This document shows, in pieces, positions 45,032 through 53,348 of a DNA stretch of 64,000 nucleotides (positions are counted from its first letter, which is position 1; every line of letters begins with the position of its first letter). The stretch lies in the NCBI GenBank assembly GCA_947387485.1, contig CANDNT010000001.1, forward strand, positions 62,001 through 126,000, given 5' to 3'. A program made the translations under genes and the position numbers. This DNA is from Aquimarina rhabdastrellae (lineage in GTDB: Bacteria > Bacteroidota > Bacteroidia > Flavobacteriales > Flavobacteriaceae). A model generated the notes under the pieces. The model was not told where the DNA came from. It saw only the letters and a program-made list of their open reading frames with translations, and made no database searches.

Positions 45032-45051
45032 AAGAATCACAAACATGTATT

Positions 45052-45088
45052 AAACAGTATTCTTATCAATTAAGGACACTGTTTTTTT
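45052..45088 (+). terminator. Weak terminator after aroC
   Basis: Outer arms AAACAGT and ACTGTTT with an inner CTTA/TAAG helix are followed by seven Ts, 20 bp after the stop codon. Confidence 0.6.
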
Positions 45089-45217
45089 GTATTTAATTTA
45101 TATATTGAACGACTAATAGAAAAATAAAAAGATTTTTTGCTTAATGAAATGCCTTAATAATTATCCTTATTTGCTTTCATTATAATTAGGTTTAAACAGC
45201 TTATTAAAATAGATTTT

Positions 45218-46546
45218 ATGAAGAAAATAGCACTGCATTGGCAGATATTAATCGGAATGTTAGCCGGAGTTTTATTTGGCTATACCATGACACATTTCTC
45301 AATTGGAAAAGAACTAGTGAGTGATTGGATAAAACCATTCGGAACTATATTTGTTAATTTGCTTAAACTAATAGCTGTACCTTTAATTGTAGCCTCTTTG
45401 ATCAAAGGAATATCTGATTTACAAGATATCTCTAAATTCAAAAAAATAGGAGGTAGAACAATTATCATTTACATTTTCACTACTGTTGTTGCTATTTGTA
45501 TTGGATTAGCTTTAGTTAATATCTTAAAACCAGGAGATGGTATTACTCAAGCAACTATTGATAAGTTAACTACAGAATATGCTAGTAACGCAAAAATATC
45601 TGCTCGTATAGCCGAAGCTTCAAAACAGCAAGAAAGCGGTCCTTTACAGTTTATAGTAGATATGGTTCCTCAAAATGCTTTTAAAGCAATGAGCAATAAT
45701 AAAATGATGCTTCAAGTAATATTCTTTACTATATTCCTAGGAATTAGCATGTTATTAATAAAGCCATCACAAGCAAAACCTCTTAAAAACTTCTTTGACA
45801 GTTTAAATGAGGTTATTCTAAAAATGGTGGATTTAATTATGTTATTTGCTCCATATGCTGTATTTGCCTTATTAGCTAATGTTGTAGTAACTTCTGATGA
45901 TGCAGATATACTATTAGCTCTATTAAAATATGCCGGAGTTGTTGTTTTTGGATTATCCTTAATGGTAGCATTCTATAGTTTATTAGTAGCTGTAATTGCT
46001 AAAAAATCTCCACTTTGGTTCTTAAAACAAATTAGTCCAGCTCAATTATTAGCTTTCTCTACCAGCTCAAGTGCGGCAACTCTACCGGTTACTATGGAAC
46101 GTGTAGAAGAACATATAGGAGTTGATAAAGAAGTATCTAGTTTTGTACTTCCAGTAGGAGCAACTATTAATATGGATGGAACAAGTTTATATCAAGCTGT
46201 TGCTGCTGTATTTATTATGCAAGTTTTATGGCCAGAAGGATTAACTTTTAGTAATCAAATTACTATTGTTTTAACAGCGCTATTAGCATCAATTGGATCT
46301 GCTGCTGTACCTGGAGCAGGAATGGTAATGCTTGTTATTGTATTAGAAGCAATTGGATTCCCTGCCGATAAATTACCTATAGGATTAGCGCTTATTTTTG
46401 CTGTAGATCGTCCATTAGATATGTGTAGAACAACAATCAATGTAACAGGTGATGCAACAGTATCTATGTTAGTTGCAAAATCTGTTGGTAAATTAGGAAA
46501 ACCAAACGTTAAAAATTGGGATGATAATTATGAAGAGGTCAAATAA
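45218..46546 (+). CDS. gltP: Dicarboxylate/amino acid:cation symporter
   Basis: This 442-residue member of the DAACS/GltPh family imports C4-dicarboxylates or glutamate with protons or sodium. Eight transmembrane helices and two re-entrant hairpins are predicted. HP1 contains the Ser-rich FSTSSSAATLPVT (about 285-297) and TM7 contains NMDGTSLYQ (about 318-326), the substrate- and cation-binding motif. HP2 has the AVPGAGMVML stretch and TM8 has RTTINVTGDA. Monocistronic. Confidence 0.93.
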   Translation: MKKIALHWQILIGMLAGVLFGYTMTHFSIGKELVSDWIKPFGTIFVNLLKLIAVPLIVASLIKGISDLQDISKFKKIGGRTIIIYIFTTVVAICIGLALVNILKPGDGITQATIDKLTTEYASNAKISARIAEASKQQESGPLQFIVDMVPQNAFKAMSNNKMMLQVIFFTIFLGISMLLIKPSQAKPLKNFFDSLNEVILKMVDLIMLFAPYAVFALLANVVVTSDDADILLALLKYAGVVVFGLSLMVAFYSLLVAVIAKKSPLWFLKQISPAQLLAFSTSSSAATLPVTMERVEEHIGVDKEVSSFVLPVGATINMDGTSLYQAVAAVFIMQVLWPEGLTFSNQITIVLTALLASIGSAAVPGAGMVMLVIVLEAIGFPADKLPIGLALIFAVDRPLDMCRTTINVTGDATVSMLVAKSVGKLGKPNVKNWDDNYEEVK

Positions 46547-46569
46547 TAATCAATAAACATAAGTTTATC

Positions 46570-46610
46570 ATATAAAAAAAGAGATTGTATTGCAATCTCT
46601 TTTTTTATAT
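46570..46610 (+). terminator. Terminator after the symporter gene
   Basis: An 18-bp perfect stem (ATATAAAAAAAGAGATTG with its complement, loop TATTG) lies 24 bp after the stop codon. Confidence 0.92.
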
Positions 46611-46735
46611 GATCTCTTTTAGGAATTTGAACAAAAAGTAAATTTCTAATCAAATAATTACTATTACAAACAAAAAGTCACGATCGTTCCAAATAAAAAT
46701 AATTATAAGACAATTGAATTAAAAGATATAGTCAT

Positions 46736-46773
46736 AAAAAAAGCCTCTAGATGTTTTATCTAAAGGCTTTTCG
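46736..46773 (-). terminator. Terminator for the beta-helix lipoprotein
   Basis: On the minus strand AAAAGCCTTTAGAT pairs with ATCTAGAGGCTTTT (one mismatch, 5-nt loop) followed by Ts. Confidence 0.85.
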
Positions 46774-46805
46774 TCTATTTAGTATTATTCTTTATTTAAT
46801 AAAAA

Positions 46806-48359
46806 TTAATCGTTGTCATCAAAAACAACACTCTCATAAGCTCCTATATCTGGAGCAGTAGCACTTCTTGTTATTCCCAATATATCTGTAGTTACACTAG
46901 AAGCTCGAGCAGTTCCATTGGCAGCAGAATCTTCACCTATATTCATCTCATTTTCAAAAGCGTCTTTAAAATCTGGTTCTTCATTAAACAAACTATTTTC
47001 ATATAAGGTAGCGTTCGTAAAATCATACAATGGATTTTGTGCAAATTGATTATTGATATCGTTAAAACGTATCAGGCAATTTTCAAATTTATAATTAAAA
47101 GCAGTACCTTCTACCTGATTAAAAGCTAACTCTAAATTCTCATTTCCATAAATGATACAATTATTAAAATTAGCCTCTATTAAATCTGCTATTACAACAT
47201 TTGTAGCATCAACTTGCAAATTATTATCGATTAAAACGGATGGAAACTGTCTAAAACTAGTATCCCAATAGTTTGCAAAAGTACAATGGTTAAAAGTATA
47301 TCTTCCTCCTAAAGAACAGTTAAGTGATGCTTGTCCAGAATTGTTAATTACTAGGTTTTCGCCTAAAACATGTCCTGTACGAGCTAATAAACCTACATTA
47401 GAACTATTATAGATTTGAGAATTACGAATTGTAAGTGTAGGATCAGTTCCTCCATCATTAGAATCCATTAAAATTCCTACAGTTGCATTTTTTATTGTAG
47501 CATGGTTAATCTCATGTCCTGTACTACCTGCCGTAAGCCATATTGCCCCCCATTGTCCCGGAATATCACTAAATAAAGGTTCTAGACGATCGCCTTCAAA
47601 AATAACTTCATTCTCCATCAATTCTGGATCAGTACTCAATTCTCCATTTACTTTTAACGAAGCTTGATTTGCGACAATTATACCAGAATCCTCATGAAAA
47701 TGAATTCGAGCACCAGCATCTATTGTTAATGTTTTATTACTTGGTACCGCTGCATACCCATAGATTACATAAGGCTTTTCGTTAGTAAAATGTAATTCAT
47801 TATCATCGAGAAAAAAACCTTCAATACGTATTTCATTATTATCTGCATCCATACCTAAACTCAATGTTTCAACTTCTCCTGTCATATTATCTCTAGATGG
47901 AAACAAGAAATTTGCATCTTGAATAAGCGTTACAAGATCTACATCTTGTTCATTATTGCCACTATCAAATAATACCTTATCTGTATATAAGAAATTTGTA
48001 GCGGTTGTAGTAAGATCAGTAATATCTGCTGTAGTTTCTACAAAAACAAAAATACTATCCTTGGCTAATATTTGAATATTATCAAAAGATTTACCTGGAA
48101 TTCCATCTACATTTAATCTATAATTAGAAGCATCACCTCTTTCTAATCGTATAGAAGGAATTTCTACATCTTCACTACTTCTATTATATACTTTAAAAGT
48201 ATACGTACTAGAACCAATATTTGTAAAAACAGTATCTAGATATACGGTATCTCTAGAGAATTGTAGACCACCATTACTAGGAATAGCTTCAAAATCTTTT
48301 CGGCATGAACTCCATAATACAATGATAAAAAGTAGCCCTAAAGTTGATAAATATCGCAT
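46806..48359 (-). CDS. Right-handed beta-helix lipoprotein
   Basis: This 517-residue lipoprotein has a lipobox ending at Cys19 (LWSSCRKD). The N-terminal domain (about 20-150) is a beta-sandwich (LQFSRDTVYLDTVFTNIGSSTYTFKVYN, as strand parts), similar to domains of unknown function in surface proteins. From about 210 to 480 it has repeated short strands typical of a right-handed parallel beta-helix (HATIKNATVGILM, TIRNSQIYNSSNVGLLAR, ENLVINNSGQASLN). It ends in the DIGAYE motif common at the end of such helices. This suggests binding or cutting of polysaccharide at the cell surface, but no catalytic residues can be assigned. Confidence 0.85.
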   Translation of the reverse strand: MRYLSTLGLLFIIVLWSSCRKDFEAIPSNGGLQFSRDTVYLDTVFTNIGSSTYTFKVYNRSSEDVEIPSIRLERGDASNYRLNVDGIPGKSFDNIQILAKDSIFVFVETTADITDLTTTATNFLYTDKVLFDSGNNEQDVDLVTLIQDANFLFPSRDNMTGEVETLSLGMDADNNEIRIEGFFLDDNELHFTNEKPYVIYGYAAVPSNKTLTIDAGARIHFHEDSGIIVANQASLKVNGELSTDPELMENEVIFEGDRLEPLFSDIPGQWGAIWLTAGSTGHEINHATIKNATVGILMDSNDGGTDPTLTIRNSQIYNSSNVGLLARTGHVLGENLVINNSGQASLNCSLGGRYTFNHCTFANYWDTSFRQFPSVLIDNNLQVDATNVVIADLIEANFNNCIIYGNENLELAFNQVEGTAFNYKFENCLIRFNDINNQFAQNPLYDFTNATLYENSLFNEEPDFKDAFENEMNIGEDSAANGTARASSVTTDILGITRSATAPDIGAYESVVFDDND

Positions 48360-48499
48360 TGCTTAAATTGAATTTTCGTAAATGTATAACTTTTTGATGA
48401 TGTCTAATATTGTTTATTTAAAAACTTTTTCTTGTAGATATAGATAAATAAATATAGAATTTGATGAAAAACAACTAGGTCAAAAACTGAAAACATTTG

Positions 48500-48507
48500 T
48501 ACATTTG
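48500..48507 (+). promoter_or_regulatory. -7 box for lpdA
   Basis: TACATTTG matches TAnnTTTG exactly, 58 bp before the lpdA start. Confidence 0.45.
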
Positions 48508-48565
48508 TTTTTAGATAAAGAATACTACTAAGTAGGTTCGGTACAATCAATGTAACTAAGAAATT

Positions 48566-49972
48566 ATGAGTATATACGACGTTGCCGTTATTGGCTCTGG
48601 GCCAGGTGGATACGTAGCAGCCATTCGCTGCGCACAATTAGGAATGAAAACTGCAATTATTGAAAAGTATTCAACTTTAGGTGGTACTTGCTTGAATGTA
48701 GGTTGTATTCCGAGTAAAGCATTATTAGATTCTTCTCACCATTATGAGCATGCTGTAAAACATTTTGAAGAGCACGGAATTGAGATTCCTGGCGAGGTAA
48801 AAGTGAATCTTGAAAAGATGATTGCTCGCAAACAAACTGTTATTGATCAAACTTGTGATGGTATACAATTCTTAATGAAAAAGAATAATATCGATGTATA
48901 CGAAGGTTTAGGATCTTTTAAAGACGCTACTCATATTACTGTTGCAAAGAATGATGGTAGTCAAGAAACTATAGAAGCTAAACATACTATTATAGCTACT
49001 GGATCAAAACCATCTACATTACCTTTTATCTCTATAGATAAAGAGCGAGTAATCACATCAACAGAAGCTTTAAAATTAAAAGAAGTACCAAAACACTTAG
49101 TAATTATAGGAGGTGGTGTAATTGGTCTTGAATTAGGTCAAGTATATCGTCGTCTTGGAGCAAATGTGTCTGTGGTTGAATTCATGGATCGTATTATTCC
49201 TGGTATGGATAAAGCACTTTCTAAAGAATTGCAAAAAGCAATGAAAAAACAAGGTGTTAAATTTTATACTTCACACAAAGTAACTGGTGTTACTAATACA
49301 GGAGATGAGGTTGTTATTACAGCTGATGATAAAAAAGGTAACCCTGTTGAATTTAAAGGTGATTACTGTTTAGTTTCTGTAGGTCGTAGACCATATACAG
49401 ATGGATTAAATGCCGAAGCTGCTGGTGTTAAAATCAATGAAAGAGGACAAGTAGAAGTAAACGATCATTTACAAACCTCTGCAGCAAATATCTATGCTAT
49501 TGGAGATGTTATAAAGGGAGCAATGCTTGCTCACAAAGCAGAAGAAGAAGGTACATTTGTTGCAGAAACTCTTGCTGGACAAAAGCCACATATCGATTAT
49601 AATTTAATACCAGGTGTAGTTTACACTTGGCCAGAGGTTGCTGCAGTAGGAAAAACCGAAGAACAATTAAAAGAAGAAGGTATTGCATACAAAATAGGGC
49701 AATTCCCATTTAGAGCTTTAGGTAGAGCTAGAGCAAGTAAAGATCTTGACGGATTCGTTAAAATCTTAGCTGATAAAACTACAGATGAGGTTTTAGGTGT
49801 TCATATGGTAGGAGCACGTTGTGCAGATTTAATTGCCGAAGCTGTTACAGCAATGGAATTTAGAGCGTCTGCCGAAGATATCTCAAGAATGTCTCATGCT
49901 CATCCTACATTTACTGAAGCTATTAAAGAAGCAGCTCTTGCTGCTACAGATAATAGAGCAATACACGCATAA
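48566..49972 (+). CDS. lpdA: Dihydrolipoyl dehydrogenase (E3)
   Basis: This 468-residue FAD enzyme re-oxidises dihydrolipoyl groups of 2-oxoacid dehydrogenase complexes and the glycine cleavage system. It has the FAD motif GSGPGGYVAAI (10-20), redox-active Cys42 and Cys47 in GGTCLNVGCIPSK, the NAD motif GGGVIGLELG (about 180-189) and the catalytic His-Glu in HAHPTFTEAI near the end. It is transcribed from its own promoter (48500-48507) and followed by a terminator. Its E1 partner may be the fused dehydrogenase at 53349-55766. Confidence 0.97.
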   Translation: MSIYDVAVIGSGPGGYVAAIRCAQLGMKTAIIEKYSTLGGTCLNVGCIPSKALLDSSHHYEHAVKHFEEHGIEIPGEVKVNLEKMIARKQTVIDQTCDGIQFLMKKNNIDVYEGLGSFKDATHITVAKNDGSQETIEAKHTIIATGSKPSTLPFISIDKERVITSTEALKLKEVPKHLVIIGGGVIGLELGQVYRRLGANVSVVEFMDRIIPGMDKALSKELQKAMKKQGVKFYTSHKVTGVTNTGDEVVITADDKKGNPVEFKGDYCLVSVGRRPYTDGLNAEAAGVKINERGQVEVNDHLQTSAANIYAIGDVIKGAMLAHKAEEEGTFVAETLAGQKPHIDYNLIPGVVYTWPEVAAVGKTEEQLKEEGIAYKIGQFPFRALGRARASKDLDGFVKILADKTTDEVLGVHMVGARCADLIAEAVTAMEFRASAEDISRMSHAHPTFTEAIKEAALAATDNRAIHA

Positions 49973-49995
49973 TAGCAAATTGCTTAAAAATATTC

Positions 49996-50030
49996 AAAAG
50001 AGTCATATTAGCATATGGCTCTTTTTTTAT
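49996..50030 (+). terminator. Terminator after lpdA
   Basis: Arms AAAAGAGTCATAT and ATATGGCTCTTTT (one G-U pair) are followed by a T tail, 24 bp after the stop codon. Confidence 0.85.
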
Positions 50031-50123
50031 ATTTTTTTTAAAAGAATCTTCATTTTATTGTAACAAAACTGGCGTATTACCGTCTCAATAATAGGTTCAA
50101 GAGTAGTTTTATGAAATACTTAG

Positions 50124-50798
50124 ATGTTTAATTTAGCTATACATCTTGATTTTTTTTATCTTGTGCTTTATATAGGCACTATTGCCTATAGTTTTACTGG
50201 GAAAATACTACAGTACAAGAAAAGTAAGGGAATACGAATTTATTTAGCATATATGTCAAAATCATTCACAGTCAATGCCATTAATAATTTAAAGCAAACT
50301 GGAAGTCTATTTAGAAGTTCAAAGTTTTTAGCAAAAAAACTTACACAATCATTGAATCAAAATAAGGAATTAGTAGTAGTAGAGTTAGGAGCTGGTGATG
50401 GAAGTATTACAAAATACATTTTGAATAAAATGAATCCCGAATCGCATTTATATTCTTATGAAATAAATGAAGTTTTTGCTAATAAATTAAGAGGAGCTAT
50501 ACAAGATGAAAGATTTACGGTATTAAATAACTGTGTATCACATTTAACCACTGATTTTAAAGATAAAAAAATCGACTATGTGATCTCGAGTCTACCTTTG
50601 GCTAATATCTCTCAAGAAATTAAAAACAAGCTATTAGTCGATGTAAAATCGATATTAAAGCCCCAAGGTGAGTTTATTCAATATCAATATTCTATAAACG
50701 ATCAAAAACTACTTAAAAATAGTTTTGCAACATTGAGTACAGATTTTTGTCTTTTAAATATGCCACCGGCTTTTATATATACGTGTAAGGATTTCTAA
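50124..50798 (+). CDS. SAM-dependent methyltransferase (phospholipid N-methyltransferase-like)
   Basis: The 224-residue protein begins with a hydrophobic segment (about 8-25) that can anchor or bury it in the membrane. The methyltransferase domain starts with GSLFRSSKFLAKKL (about 57-70), as in PmtA-type phospholipid N-methyltransferases, followed by the SAM motif VVELGAGDGSITKYIL (about 84-99), an acidic EINEVF and the post-I SSLPLANI. That would methylate phosphatidylethanolamine, but rRNA-dimethylase-like relatives exist, so the substrate is inferred. It is an independent unit, followed by a secreted-protein gene. Confidence 0.8.
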   Translation: MFNLAIHLDFFYLVLYIGTIAYSFTGKILQYKKSKGIRIYLAYMSKSFTVNAINNLKQTGSLFRSSKFLAKKLTQSLNQNKELVVVELGAGDGSITKYILNKMNPESHLYSYEINEVFANKLRGAIQDERFTVLNNCVSHLTTDFKDKKIDYVISSLPLANISQEIKNKLLVDVKSILKPQGEFIQYQYSINDQKLLKNSFATLSTDFCLLNMPPAFIYTCKDF

Positions 50799-50843
50799 TT
50801 TATAGAGATTAATTACTTACATAGACTTTAAAATCATTTTATT

Positions 50844-51506
50844 ATGAAACATATAGCCTTTTTTATCACTTTATTTCTAATTACTTTTCATGTATCTTCT
50901 CAATTAGATACTAAAAAATTAGGAACCTCTAACACTTTAGGAAATAGAATTAGTGCAGAAAAAAGTTATTTATCTCCTAATAGTAGTAAAAAACTAGGAG
51001 AAACATCAAGAATAAATGGTTTGAGCCTTTATAAACCTACAGATTCTATGCTACCGCTTAATCGAAAGAAACAACATCAAGGTATGCGAATAGAATCTAA
51101 TTTATTATCACAAGAACAAGGAAAAACACCTAAGTGGTTTGCAAAAGATAATGCTTTTGAAGGAGCTCATTTAAAAAATCAAAGCTTAGGAAGTTTTAAA
51201 AATAACGGAAAATTTGTTCAAGTTTATTGCAGAGATCATCAATCAATAGATGGTGACAGAGTTCGTATGTATGTTAATGATCAAGTTGCAGAACCTAACA
51301 TCTTATTAAATTCTGATTTTATTGGATTTGATATTTTTCTGCAAGAGGGATTTAATCGTATTGAATTTGAAGCTTTAAATCAAGGTGCTTCTGGTCCTAA
51401 TACAGCAGAGTTTAGATTATATGATGAAAAAGGAAATCAAATCTCTAATAAGGTTTGGAATCTAGCTACTGGTGCTAGAGCTAGATTAACTATCATCAAA
51501 GAATAG
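50844..51506 (+). CDS. Exported protein of unknown function, 220 aa
   Basis: This protein has a signal peptide (about 1-19, ending HVSSQ). A long low-complexity, Ser/Lys/Asn-rich N-terminal part (about 20-105) is followed by a beta-rich domain with FVQVYCRDHQSIDGDRVRMYVND (as motif parts), NILLNSDFIGFDIFLQEGFNRIEFEALNQG and a closing AEFRLYDEKGN. This looks like a beta-sandwich, perhaps calcium- or carbohydrate-binding, but I do not recognise a family. It sits 45 bp behind the methyltransferase gene and could be cotranscribed. Confidence 0.7.
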   Translation: MKHIAFFITLFLITFHVSSQLDTKKLGTSNTLGNRISAEKSYLSPNSSKKLGETSRINGLSLYKPTDSMLPLNRKKQHQGMRIESNLLSQEQGKTPKWFAKDNAFEGAHLKNQSLGSFKNNGKFVQVYCRDHQSIDGDRVRMYVNDQVAEPNILLNSDFIGFDIFLQEGFNRIEFEALNQGASGPNTAEFRLYDEKGNQISNKVWNLATGARARLTIIKE

Positions 51507-51677
51507 TTTTCTTTAATGTTATCTATTTTTAGACTGTAAATACTTCTCGCACGATAAATAGTTTATATTTTCTAGTATATTCACACAATATTTTCTTCAA
51601 AAAAACGATAAAGCATACCTCTTATGCTGTCTTGTATTTATTTATGTTTTATTTTTGGGTAAAATTATAAAGACTAT

Positions 51678-52526
51678 ATGAGTACAAATACAATTGAATG
51701 GAAAACTGTAAAAGAGTTTGAAGATATTACGTATAAGAAATCTAATGGTGTAGCGCGTATTGCTTTTAATAGACCTGATGTACGTAATGCATTTAGACCT
51801 AAGACTACAAGCGAACTTTACGAAGCTTTTTATGATGCTCAAGAAGATACTTCTATAGGTGTTGTACTTTTATCTGCAGAAGGTCCATCTAGTAAAGATG
51901 GTGTATATGCTTTTTGTAGTGGTGGAGATCAAAAGGCTAGGGGACATCAAGGTTATGTAGGAGACGATGGTATGCATAGATTAAATATTCTAGAGGTGCA
52001 ACGTCTTATCCGTTTTATGCCCAAAGTTGTTATCGCTGTTGTTCCAGGATGGGCTGTAGGAGGAGGACATAGTCTTCATGTAGTATGTGATATGACCTTA
52101 GCAAGTAAGGAGCATGCTATTTTTAAACAAACAGATGCTGATGTTACAAGTTTTGACGGTGGATATGGTTCTGCTTATTTAGCCAAAATGGTTGGACAGA
52201 AAAAAGCTAGAGAAATTTTCTTTTTAGGAAGAAATTACTCTGCTCAAGAAGCCTATGAAATGGGAATGGTTAATGCTGTAATTCCTCATGCCGAATTAGA
52301 AGATACTGCATATCAATGGGCTCAAGAAATCTTAGAAAAATCACCTACATCTATCAAAATGTTAAAATTTGCTATGAATCTTACCGATGATGGTATGGTA
52401 GGACAACAAGTTTTTGCAGGTGAAGCAACTCGTCTTGCTTATATGACAGAAGAAGCTAAAGAAGGTAGAAACGCATTCTTAGAAAAGCGTAAACCAAATT
52501 TCAAAGATGTTAAATGGATTCCTTAA
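51678..52526 (+). CDS. menB: 1,4-dihydroxy-2-naphthoyl-CoA synthase
   Basis: This crotonase-fold enzyme closes the naphthoquinone ring of menaquinone (o-succinylbenzoyl-CoA to DHNA-CoA). The 282-residue protein shows the substrate loop FCSGGDQKARGHQGY (about 79-93), the oxyanion stretch VVPGWAVGGGHSLHVVCDMTLAS (about 122-144), DADVTSFDGGYGSAYLAKM and the C-terminal catalytic-loop region EGRNAFLEKRKPNF. The SGGDQ form and the length are typical of MenB rather than other crotonases. Its presence supports menaquinone respiration. Confidence 0.96.
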   Translation: MSTNTIEWKTVKEFEDITYKKSNGVARIAFNRPDVRNAFRPKTTSELYEAFYDAQEDTSIGVVLLSAEGPSSKDGVYAFCSGGDQKARGHQGYVGDDGMHRLNILEVQRLIRFMPKVVIAVVPGWAVGGGHSLHVVCDMTLASKEHAIFKQTDADVTSFDGGYGSAYLAKMVGQKKAREIFFLGRNYSAQEAYEMGMVNAVIPHAELEDTAYQWAQEILEKSPTSIKMLKFAMNLTDDGMVGQQVFAGEATRLAYMTEEAKEGRNAFLEKRKPNFKDVKWIP

Positions 52527-52557
52527 GACAATTTTAAACATTATTGATACAAAACAA

Positions 52558-52595
52558 ATTCGTTAAAGTGTAAGTTTTAATACATTTTAACGAAT
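52558..52595 (+). other. Stable hairpin between menB and the SPOR gene
   Basis: A perfect 10-bp stem ATTCGTTAAA/TTTAACGAAT encloses a 4-bp TGTA/TACA inner helix. It is not followed by a T run, so it is not a clear terminator; it may be a 5'-UTR structure of the SPOR gene (start 52624). Confidence 0.5.
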
Positions 52596-52623
52596 ACTTT
52601 ATAATAATTTTAATACGATCCCT

Positions 52624-53331
52624 GTGCCTGAGATTAGAGAAGAAGATTTAGTAGCCTTATATGACCAAATTAATGATGCCGAAAATAAAAAAGCAGAGTT
52701 AGAATATATTGTTGACTATAAAGAGAAGAAGATTGTAAAATCGTATAAAGAGAAAAAAACTCTTATTGCGATAATTTTAGGTGTTATAATTATTAACATA
52801 CTTTCATTTGGATATTTGATTTATGTAGATAAAATACAATTATCAACTCCAGAAAAAAAACAAGTTGCTACACAAGAAGTTGAAGAAATCACTCCGCTTA
52901 AAGAAATTTCTGAACAAGAAGAGACTACAACCGTTATTGATTCCATATCTCAAGATACTATAAGCAATAATGGAGGAGAAGCTATACTTTCTGAAGAGGA
53001 AAAATTAGTTATTCAAGAAGAAAAGGAAAAACTAGAAGAATTAAGAGAATTTTATCTAGCAAAAAACCTACTAGACAAAGAAAAGATCTATACAGTTCAG
53101 ATATCAGCTATTGCTTCAGAGAATCAAGAAATCTCATTGATTTCTGACAATTTATCAAATCACCGAATTTATAGAGATAATGAATATTTAAAATTTAGTT
53201 TAGGAATTTTTGAAACACTTGCCGAAGCTCAAGAATTCAGAAAAATATTAATTGATACTGGTTTTAGAAAAGGTATTTTTATTATATCGTATAAAAACGG
53301 AAGAAGGCTACAAATTGAGCCTTCTTCTTAA
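52624..53331 (+). CDS. SPOR-domain protein, GTG start
   Basis: The 235-residue protein starts at GTG 52624; no ATG lies in a better position. The N-terminal REEDLVALYDQINDAENKK and KKIVKSYKEKK are charged helices; a single transmembrane helix lies at about 46-66 (LIAIILGVIIINILSFGYL). An acidic Glu-rich linker (about 75-150) is followed by a C-terminal SPOR domain (about 157-232: IYTVQISAIASEN, LKFSLGIFETLAEAQEFRKIL, GIFIISYKNGRR), which binds denuded peptidoglycan. It therefore probably acts in cell-wall organisation or division at the septum. The end overlaps its own terminator. Confidence 0.85.
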   Translation: MPEIREEDLVALYDQINDAENKKAELEYIVDYKEKKIVKSYKEKKTLIAIILGVIIINILSFGYLIYVDKIQLSTPEKKQVATQEVEEITPLKEISEQEETTTVIDSISQDTISNNGGEAILSEEEKLVIQEEKEKLEELREFYLAKNLLDKEKIYTVQISAIASENQEISLISDNLSNHRIYRDNEYLKFSLGIFETLAEAQEFRKILIDTGFRKGIFIISYKNGRRLQIEPSS

Positions 53332-53336
53332 TCTTT
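53300..53336 (+). terminator. Terminator overlapping the end of the SPOR gene
   Basis: Arms GAAGAAGGCT and AGCCTTCTTC (8-nt loop) are followed by TTAATCTTTTT. The left arm lies in codons near the C-terminus and the tail spans the stop codon, so the hairpin is built into coding sequence. Confidence 0.75.
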
Positions 53337-53348
53337 TTATGAGGTAAC

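Noticed and set aside
49833..50063. 76-aa frame over the end of lpdA
   Set aside because: Overlaps the conserved lpdA C-terminus and runs through its terminator.
51632..51657. Full promoter for menB (TTG plus TATTTTTG)
   Set aside because: The spacer between the two boxes is only 15 bp, too short for the Bacteroidota consensus.
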